Below, piece after piece: positions 58,428-64,000 of a DNA stretch of 64,000 nt (positions are counted from its first letter, which is position 1; every line of letters begins with the position of its first letter). The DNA lies in contig QOZR01000008.1 of assembly GCA_003576685.1 (NCBI GenBank), forward strand, positions 1-64,000. The letters are read 5' to 3'. A program made the translations under genes and the position numbers. The DNA comes from Virgifigura deserti (GTDB lineage Bacteria; Pseudomonadota; Alphaproteobacteria; Dongiales; Dongiaceae). Under the pieces are notes generated by a model that worked only from the letters and a program-made list of their open reading frames with translations, was not told the DNA's origin and ran no database searches.

Positions 58428-58640
58428 TTAGCCGGTCTCTTCCAGTAACTTATACGCCGGGATCTCGAGAGCGGTCGCGATTTCCTCGAGCACCAGGACG
58501 GTGGGGTTGCGGGCGCCGCGCTCGACACCGCTGATGTAGGTGCGGTGCAGGCCGGACTCGAACGCCAGGTCCTCCTGCGACCAGCCGCGGTCCCGCCGGA
58601 ATTTCTTAACGTTGAGGCCGACCCGCCGCCGGATATCCAT
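58428..58640 (-). CDS. Small XRE-family helix-turn-helix regulator
   Basis: This 70-aa protein is a single Cro/CI-type HTH: LNVKKFRRDRGWSQEDLAFE (10-29), then SGLHRTYISGVERGARNPT, the recognition helix region. It resembles controller proteins of restriction-modification systems. The start ATG 58640 (MDIRRRVG) gives the compact domain; 58664 adds eight residues. It is upstream of, and on the same strand as, dpdE and divergent from the PD-(D/E)XK gene. It could control either, in particular restriction genes, or it may belong to the mobile module. Confidence 0.75.
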   Translation of the reverse strand: MDIRRRVGLNVKKFRRDRGWSQEDLAFESGLHRTYISGVERGARNPTVLVLEEIATALEIPAYKLLEETG

Positions 58641-58767
58641 GCCGCCAGAGGACGGCGGCTGCATCCGATCAGTCTACAGACGATGAGTAACATTTCCCTG
58701 GACTTCACCGCCCGGGCAGGCCAAGACAGAGGCCGTGTCCGCACCATGCAACGCGAGGGGAAACAAG

Positions 58768-59226
58768 ATGAGTGATCAGGCTGCGCTGCCCGAAGAGGAA
58801 CCGGCACCGAAGGCGCCGGGCGACGCCAACACCACGCATCTGGCGGGCGAGTTCTTCGTCGCGGCCGAGCTGTCCAAGCGCGGCTACTCGGTCTCGGTGA
58901 CGCTGGGCAACGCCAAGGCGGTCGATCTCTTCGCCGAGAAGGATGGGCGGACGGTGAACATCCAGGTGAAGGCAATCCGCAGCCGCAAGAGCAACGGCTG
59001 GCCGATGGTCAAGAGCAAGGTCCGCCGCAGCGGCGACCTGGTCTACGCCTTCGTCTGCCTGAATGAGATCGGCGAGCCGCCGAGCTATTTCGTGCTCACC
59101 GGCGCGGAGGCTTACGCCAAGACCAAGCAGTACGAGACCCGCGGCATCATCAATGTTGGCAGCCTCCGCTCGCCCGAGTTCGTCGACCGCTGGGACAAGC
59201 TCGACGGCCCGGCCCAGCCGCTCTGA
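58768..59226 (+). CDS. PD-(D/E)XK-like nuclease-fold protein
   Basis: This 152-aa protein has a core with GEFFVAAELSKRGY (27-40), then AVDLFAEKDGRTVNIQVKAI (51-70). Asp53, Gln66 and Lys68 form the D-(E/Q)xK pattern of PD-(D/E)XK proteins. The N-terminal 25 residues are acidic and disordered. A ribosome site (gaggggaaac) precedes ATG 58768. It may be a small nuclease or a DNA-binding derivative. Related proteins occur with recombinase/terminase modules, so it need not belong to the dpd locus. Confidence 0.6.
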   Translation: MSDQAALPEEEPAPKAPGDANTTHLAGEFFVAAELSKRGYSVSVTLGNAKAVDLFAEKDGRTVNIQVKAIRSRKSNGWPMVKSKVRRSGDLVYAFVCLNEIGEPPSYFVLTGAEAYAKTKQYETRGIINVGSLRSPEFVDRWDKLDGPAQPL

Positions 59227-59274
59227 TCGGAAGGGTAGCGGCCGGTGGTTGCCCGGCCGCTGCCCTCGCCAGCC

Positions 59275-60678
59275 CTAAACAAAGATCTGGAGGGACGGCC
59301 GGCGATCGATCCAGGTCAGGAACTGGGACAGGCTGTCGACCTGATCGTCGTGCTTGCCGTAGGGGAACTGCAGCAGCTCGCTCCGGAACGCCTCCAGCCA
59401 GGGGGCGCGGTCCGGCAGCAGCACGCAGCCGGCCTCGAGCGTGGCGGTCTGGTTGTACATCCGCGTCAGCTTGTCGCCCTCCGGCTTGATCTCGATTGGG
59501 CGCACCGGCCCGGCCATGCGCAGGTCCTGGATCAGCTGCGTGCCCGAGGCGCGGTCCTCGATCAGCACCGCGCTGGGCCGGTCGCGCTCCGCCAGCGCGA
59601 TCGCCTGGCGCCGCAGCTCGGGATACTCCAGGCGGCCGCGGAAGACGTCGAGCAGGTAATAGGCGGTCCCCTGAACGAGCCAGGTCGTGCAGACCGAGCA
59701 GTCGTTGCTCTCGCCCATCTTGCAGGCCGTGTCCCAGCTCTGCACCACCTGGTCGCTGCGCCCGCGGACCGGCCGCGCAGTGTAGGTTCGCAGCCAAGAA
59801 GCCCGGATCATGGACCCGCCGGGCGGCACCGGGTCCTGTTGGTACTGCGCGGCGAACCGGGCCTCGCCGAGCGCGATACGCATCTCCGCGATATCCTCCA
59901 CCGTGTCGCGACCGGGGTGCAGCAGCTCGCCCGCCGCGCGGTCGTAGACGCGACCATCGCCGATCCGGATGCGCTGGGCCTCCGGGGCGATCGCCGGCAG
60001 GTTCAGGTGAACCCATTGGCTGCCCTTCTCCAGTACATAGCCGACCAGGTCGTCGACATGCAGCCGCTGGGCGACCAGGATGATCACGTCCTCGCTCTTG
60101 TTGTCGAGCCGCGACAGCAGCGTGCCGTCGAACCACTCGTGGACCGCCCTGCGCTGGCTCTCCGACATGGCGTCGCTCGCCTTGATCGGGTCGTCGACGA
60201 TGATGAAGTTGCCGCCGAGCCCGGTCAGCGGGCCGCCGACTGAGGTGCCGAGGCGGAAGCCGCCGGCGGTGGTCAGGAAGTTGAGCTCGGCGCTCTTCGC
60301 CGGATCGAGCCGGGTGCTCGGGAAGGCCTGCCGGTACCAAGGGCTCGCCATTACCCGCCGGCAATCGCGCCCGTGCCGGCCCGCGAGGTCGCTGCCGTAG
60401 CTGGCGCAGATGACGCGCAGCCTGGGATCGCGGCCGAGCGCCCAGGCCGGAAAGGCGACCGAGGCGCAGATCGATTTGAGCGCGCGCGGGGGCAGGGTGA
60501 TGATCAGCCGCTTGATGTTGCGGGCATAGCACTGCTCCAGGTGCCAGCAGAGCGCCTCGATGGACCAGCCGGGCAGGTAGGTCTCGCCGGGCGCGACCAT
60601 CTGGAAGGCGCGATGGACGAAGCTCGCGAGCCGCGCCTTCAGGAGAGCGTTCAGGACGTCACGATCGTGTCGGCTCAT
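59275..60678 (-). CDS. Phage-type terminase large subunit
   Basis: This 467-aa protein has the ATPase part at about 1-210 (LPPRALKS-type Walker A near 62-69; FIIVDDPIK-type Walker B near 158-166) and the C-terminal RNase H-like nuclease (SWDTACKMGE; VLIEDRASGTQL; KHDDQVDSLSQFL). This is the layout of complete terminases that package DNA. No portal, capsid or tail genes follow in the window, so it is probably part of a mobile island module rather than a prophage. The DUF5681 gene is two bases upstream. Confidence 0.85.
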   Translation of the reverse strand: MSRHDRDVLNALLKARLASFVHRAFQMVAPGETYLPGWSIEALCWHLEQCYARNIKRLIITLPPRALKSICASVAFPAWALGRDPRLRVICASYGSDLAGRHGRDCRRVMASPWYRQAFPSTRLDPAKSAELNFLTTAGGFRLGTSVGGPLTGLGGNFIIVDDPIKASDAMSESQRRAVHEWFDGTLLSRLDNKSEDVIILVAQRLHVDDLVGYVLEKGSQWVHLNLPAIAPEAQRIRIGDGRVYDRAAGELLHPGRDTVEDIAEMRIALGEARFAAQYQQDPVPPGGSMIRASWLRTYTARPVRGRSDQVVQSWDTACKMGESNDCSVCTTWLVQGTAYYLLDVFRGRLEYPELRRQAIALAERDRPSAVLIEDRASGTQLIQDLRMAGPVRPIEIKPEGDKLTRMYNQTATLEAGCVLLPDRAPWLEAFRSELLQFPYGKHDDQVDSLSQFLTWIDRRPSLQIFV

Positions 60679-60680
60679 GG

Positions 60681-61145
60681 TCAGCTCTTCTGGATCCGGG
60701 ATGAATGGGATGACGCCTTGCGCGCCGGCTTGTCGGCAGCGCGCGTCGGTCGCGGCATCTTGGACAATGGACGCTCCTGCAGCAGCGCGGTCTTGAACGC
60801 CTCCAGGACCGCGTTCTCGTCGGTCGAGAGGGGCGCGTCGGGATCGATCTGGCTGATCTCCTGCAGACGGAAGATCATGCCGAGGAACAGCGTCGCCGCG
60901 CGGGCGTCGCCCTTCATCGCCCGGGCGAAGAGGTTCTTCACGAACGCGCGCTGCTTGCTGATGCGCTTCCCGCCGTCGCCCTCGCGCAGGAGGACGGTCT
61001 CGCGCAGCTCCTCCTCAAGGTCGGTTTTCAGGTTCCGCGTGCCCTTGGGCCGGCCCTTGTGATTGCCAGACTGGCCCTTCCGGAACTGGAAGTCCTGCGG
61101 CGGCTTCTTGTAGCCGACCGCGTAATCATCGCCGTCACCGGGCAT
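60681..61145 (-). CDS. DUF5681 domain protein (small-terminase-like)
   Basis: This 154-aa protein has the DUF5681 core near its N-terminus (VGYKKPPQDFQFRKGQSGN, KGRPKGTRNLKTDLEEEL). The family is a small DNA-binding partner found upstream of terminase large subunits, consistent with its position two bases before one. The start 61145 lies within the methyltransferase stop region (11-base overlap). A C-terminal Lys/Arg tail is present. Confidence 0.8.
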   Translation of the reverse strand: MPGDGDDYAVGYKKPPQDFQFRKGQSGNHKGRPKGTRNLKTDLEEELRETVLLREGDGGKRISKQRAFVKNLFARAMKGDARAATLFLGMIFRLQEISQIDPDAPLSTDENAVLEAFKTALLQERPLSKMPRPTRAADKPARKASSHSSRIQKS

Positions 61146-62628
61146 GACTCGCCTCCACCGCTCGAGAGGCCCGCCGGCCGCGCCGCGTCGCCGGCCGGCC
61201 CGGCGGGTGATCGGGATCATGTCCCCGTGCCTGCGCCACGGCGGCGAAGCTCTCACCGCTGTCGGCGTGGATGGCCGTCTCGCCGGTGTAGGCCTCCCAG
61301 CGGCGGACCGCGGTGTCGACATAGACCGGGTCGAGCTCGAGCGCGGCGGCCTTGCGCCCGGTCTTCTCCGCGGCGATGATCGTGGTGCCGCTGCCGGCGA
61401 AGGCGTCGAGGACGAGGCCGCCGCGCCTGGAGCAGTCGAGGAGCGCATCGGCCACGAGCGCGACCGGCTTCACGGTGGGATGCATCGCGAGATCCTCCAG
61501 CCGGCCCGCGCGCAGCGTGTTCACGCCCGCATAGTCCCAGACGTTGGTGCGGTATCGTCCATGCCGACCCAATTCCACATTATTTATGTGTGAACCCTTG
61601 CCGGACTTGAAGATGAAGACCAGCTCGTGCTGGGAGCGGTAGAGCGAGCCCATGCCGCCGTTGTCCTTCCGCCACACGCAGCAGTTGAGCAGCGTCAGCC
61701 CGAGCTGCCGCGCCGCGGTCTGCAGGGGATAGGCGCCCCGCCAATCCATGCAGATATCGAGCACGGCGCCGCGGCGGCTGTGGCCGGCGATGTTGCGCAG
61801 CACCCGGACGAGGAAGAGCGTGAACTCGGCCTCGCTCATCTCGCCCGAGGCCATCATGAACTCACGGTGCCGCGTGCGGCCGAGCCCGGTCGCGTGGCCG
61901 TCGATCGGCACATTATAGGGCGGGTCGAGAAACGCCATCTGCGCCCGCGATCGCGCGAGCAATCGCGCGAACGCCGCCGGATCGGTGCTATCGTCACAGA
62001 GCAGGCGGTGCGCCCCGAGCACCCAAAGATCACCGGGGCGGCTGACCGGCGGCGCCTGCGGATCGGTCGCCGGCAGCGCATCGGCCGCGGGATCCTCGGG
62101 CTGCGCTGCCCCGCCGATTAGGACATCGATCTCGGCGGTCTCGAACCCGGTGACGGTCAGATCGAAGTCGAGGTCGAGCTCGGCCAGCGCGCCGAGTTCC
62201 AGGGCGAGCAGGTCCCTGTCCCAGCCGGCCGTCTCGGCCAGGCGATTATCGGCGATGACGTAGGCCTGCTTCTGGGCCGTGGTCATCGCCTCGAGGCGGA
62301 TCGTCGGCACCTCGGTCATGCCCAGGAGCTTCGCCGCTTCGACCCGGCCATGGCCGGCCACCACGCCGCCGGCGCGGTCGATCAGGACGGGGTTGGTGAA
62401 GCCGAAGGTGCGGATGCTCTCGGCGATCTGCTTGATCTGCGTCGGGCTGTGGGTGCGCGGGTTGCGCGCATAGGGCGCGAGCGAGTCGACTGCGCGATAC
62501 GCGATCCGGAGATCCTGGCGCGGATCGATATGCTCTGCGGGCCGGAGCTGCGGCGTTGCGGTGCGCGGCCGGCGGGAGCGCCGGCGTGCGCCCGTGTCGT
62601 GGCATTGCGGTGTCTTGGTGGGGTTCAT
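61135..62628 (-). CDS. ParB-like domain fused to a DNA methyltransferase
   Basis: This 497-aa protein has an N-terminal ParB/Srx domain (about 45-140, PRTHSPTQIKQIAESIRTFGFTNP, VVAGHGRVEAAKLLG) and a C-terminal N4/N6-methyltransferase. DPPYN (motif IV) is near residue 234 and FAGSGTT (motif I) near 407, the beta-class order. It methylates adenine-N6 or cytosine-N4. It is first in the module with DUF5681 and terminase. ATG 62628 is chosen; open frame to 62922 has poor protein character. It is a second, classical DNA-modifying gene near the dpd locus. Confidence 0.85.
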   Translation of the reverse strand: MNPTKTPQCHDTGARRRSRRPRTATPQLRPAEHIDPRQDLRIAYRAVDSLAPYARNPRTHSPTQIKQIAESIRTFGFTNPVLIDRAGGVVAGHGRVEAAKLLGMTEVPTIRLEAMTTAQKQAYVIADNRLAETAGWDRDLLALELGALAELDLDFDLTVTGFETAEIDVLIGGAAQPEDPAADALPATDPQAPPVSRPGDLWVLGAHRLLCDDSTDPAAFARLLARSRAQMAFLDPPYNVPIDGHATGLGRTRHREFMMASGEMSEAEFTLFLVRVLRNIAGHSRRGAVLDICMDWRGAYPLQTAARQLGLTLLNCCVWRKDNGGMGSLYRSQHELVFIFKSGKGSHINNVELGRHGRYRTNVWDYAGVNTLRAGRLEDLAMHPTVKPVALVADALLDCSRRGGLVLDAFAGSGTTIIAAEKTGRKAAALELDPVYVDTAVRRWEAYTGETAIHADSGESFAAVAQARGHDPDHPPGRPATRRGRRASRAVEASHAR

Positions 62629-63199
62629 CGGTCGACATCCTTCTGCTCGAGCACAGTCGGATGTCGACGGACGCACAGATGGCGTCTGAAGACGGCCGAC
62701 CTGTGCTTCCGGTGTTGGGGTGGAGTCCGTCGCCGGGTGTCCATCGCATCCGCGCCGCTGCCCAGCAGTCAGAGGGCGGCGGAATGCGAGGGCTGGTCCG
62801 ACGACCGGACCGTTCGTCCCCGGCTGCCAACCTTCGGTCGAGCATCCAGGGACAATGAAATAAATGACAAATTCACCTGCAGTAGCAAGTGAAAAATGGA
62901 GAGAGCGTTTAAACGTTTTCAAGCATAGAGAAAGGTAAGCTGGATCAGATGCTTGAAAACATCCAAACTTGTACTTTCATCCGACGGACCTGATGACCCC
63001 CGCTGCGGGTGCGCCGTTGCGGTGTGCCACTGCGCGTCGCGGCTGTCGAGTCGCGCCGCGTCGGTCGAGGCAGCTGCAGACCGGCCGCGGCGATCGGTCC
63101 TATGGCTCTCCGCCTGATAGGCGCCACGAGTCGCGCCTGAACGCTCCAGCCGAGTGGGTTTTCCATAACGGCCCACACACGCGGCGCTGACGAGGATCG
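62629..63199. other. Right-hand end region of the island, no gene recognised
   Basis: This 571-base stretch holds no convincing coding region. Its centre (62860-62990) is markedly AT-richer than the surroundings and contains an inverted repeat. It should include the promoter of the methyltransferase module and perhaps the island's right junction. Confidence 0.4.
62915..62960. repeat. Inverted repeat in an AT-rich pocket at the right end
   Basis: gttttcaagc (62915-62924) and its exact inverse gcttgaaaac (62951-62960) flank 26 bases. It overlaps a gtttaaac palindrome at 62907-62914. It may be a regulator site or part of an attachment site. Confidence 0.5.
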
Positions 63200-63964
63200 C
63201 TAGACCATGACCTCGCCGCCGTTCACGTGGAGCATCTGCCCGGTGACGAAACTGCCCAGATCGGAGGCGAGGTAAAGGCAGGCGTTCGCCACCTCCTCGA
63301 CCCGGCCAAGCCGCCGCAGAGGAATTGTCTCCCGGAGCTGTCGAACGGTCGCCTCATAATCGGGATAGTTCTTCATGTCCCGCGCGGTCTCGATCCAGCC
63401 CGGCGCCACCGTGTTGGCCGTGATGCCGTACGGGCCGAATTCGAGGGCGATCGCCTTCGCCAGGGCATGCACGGCCGCCTTGCTGGCGAGCACATGCGCC
63501 CGGTTCGGGATGGCGAACACCGCGTCGGAGCCGGCGATATGAAGGATCCGGCCCCACCGTCGTTCTTGCATCTGCGGCAGAACCGCCCGGGCCAGGTAGA
63601 AGGCCGCATTGAGATTGATGTTCAGAATGCGGTTCCAATCGGCGACGGAGATCTCGAGAAAGGGCTGGAACGGCCGCAGCGCGACGTTCGAGACGGCGAT
63701 GTCGACCGCCCCGAATCGGGCCACCGCATCGCACACCAGACGAGACACCGCCTCCGGATCGCCGACATCGGCCAGTCGGGCGAGCGCCTCGACCCCCAGG
63801 CCGCGCGCCTCGTCCGCGACCGCCTCGATCTTCGCCTGGTCGCGGTGCCCGTTGATCACGACGTTCGCGCCGGCCGCGGCGAAGCGCAAGGCGATCGCCT
63901 TGCCGATGTTCTGGCCGGACCCGGTCACGATGGCCGTGCGGCCCTGCAGTGGCTTCTCGTCCAT
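63200..63964 (-). CDS. SDR-family oxidoreductase-like protein lacking the catalytic tyrosine
   Basis: This 254-aa Rossmann protein has the cofactor motif VTGSGQNIGKA (13-23), SNVALRP in place of NNAG, and the NINLNA block with Asn118. The catalytic YxxxK normally has Tyr four residues before Lys; here that position is Val158 (HVLASK, Lys162). The upstream Ser region is HIAGSDA. It is close to the usual SDR length (about 250). Start ATG 63964; 63985 is the alternative. It may be a non-classical SDR subgroup. It lies beyond the island's likely right end. Confidence 0.8.
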   Translation of the reverse strand: MDEKPLQGRTAIVTGSGQNIGKAIALRFAAAGANVVINGHRDQAKIEAVADEARGLGVEALARLADVGDPEAVSRLVCDAVARFGAVDIAVSNVALRPFQPFLEISVADWNRILNINLNAAFYLARAVLPQMQERRWGRILHIAGSDAVFAIPNRAHVLASKAAVHALAKAIALEFGPYGITANTVAPGWIETARDMKNYPDYEATVRQLRETIPLRRLGRVEEVANACLYLASDLGSFVTGQMLHVNGGEVMV

Positions 63965-64000
63965 CAATCTCGGGCTCCTCGTCATGGGTGGCAGAGTTAC

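Noticed and set aside
28332..63199. A duplicate of the tRNA-Ser 3' end as right attachment site
   Set aside because: I looked for the T-arm/acceptor sequence near the right end and found no convincing copy.

Overview
The window is a high-GC chromosomal segment of an alphaproteobacterium, probably Rhodospirillales-like. The evidence is: the conserved order rplU-rpmA-obgE-proB-proA-nadD-rsfS; a DUF1638/'virulence factor'/MTHFR/corrinoid C1 cluster of alphaproteobacterial type; three sites matching the EcfG general-stress promoter (GGAAC-N16/17-CGTT); and mobile genes (DUF2924, DUF3489, DUF2274, DUF736) common in this class. The organism is inferred from gene content, not from a marker phylogeny.

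Left half (1-28331) is core chromosome. 494-2971: corrinoid protein and histidine ammonia-lyase. 3057-5502: LysR regulator divergent from a 2,2-dialkylglycine decarboxylase. 5549-10151: Tat-type M48 lipoprotein and a 1163-aa Fe-S flavoprotein. 10282-12498: decayed genes and IS5 debris around a GST and a GFA protein. 12728-19202: a methyl-transfer operon (DUF1638, virulence-factor protein, two MTHFR paralogues, MetV, methyl-THF:corrinoid methyltransferase, RACo-like activator). 19570-25808: a PRC-barrel protein, then the rsfS-nadD-proA-proB-obgE // rpmA-rplU operons on the minus strand. 26251-28107: a small lipoprotein and two L,D-transpeptidases. 28242-28331: tRNA-Ser(CGA).

Right half (28332 to about 63199) is a mobile island. 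On the left it has a large serine recombinase with DUF2924 and DUF3489 partners, then remnants of a conjugative element (trbI fragment, DUF2274, DUF736). On the right it has an XRE regulator, a PD-(D/E)XK-like protein, a terminase large subunit, a DUF5681 protein and a ParB-methyltransferase fusion. Between them, 33964-58035 is a dpd-type DNA 7-deazaguanine modification and restriction locus. Its plus-strand operon encodes a DpdC-like protein, DpdB1, the transglycosylase DpdA, DpdB2, QueE, QueD, QueC and a YhhQ/VUT transporter. These should make or import preQ0 and insert it into DNA. Its minus-strand operon, converging on the first, encodes DpdE, F, G, H, I, J, K and D (SNF2, RecQ-like and DEAD helicases, a P-loop ATPase, a PLD nuclease and proteins of unknown function), the presumed restriction arm.

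Unusual features of the locus are two DpdB paralogues flanking DpdA, a QueD without the usual catalytic cysteine, an in-operon preQ0 transporter with a decayed second copy 5' of the locus, and almost complete start/stop overlap along both operons. The window ends in an SDR-family gene that lacks the usual catalytic tyrosine.
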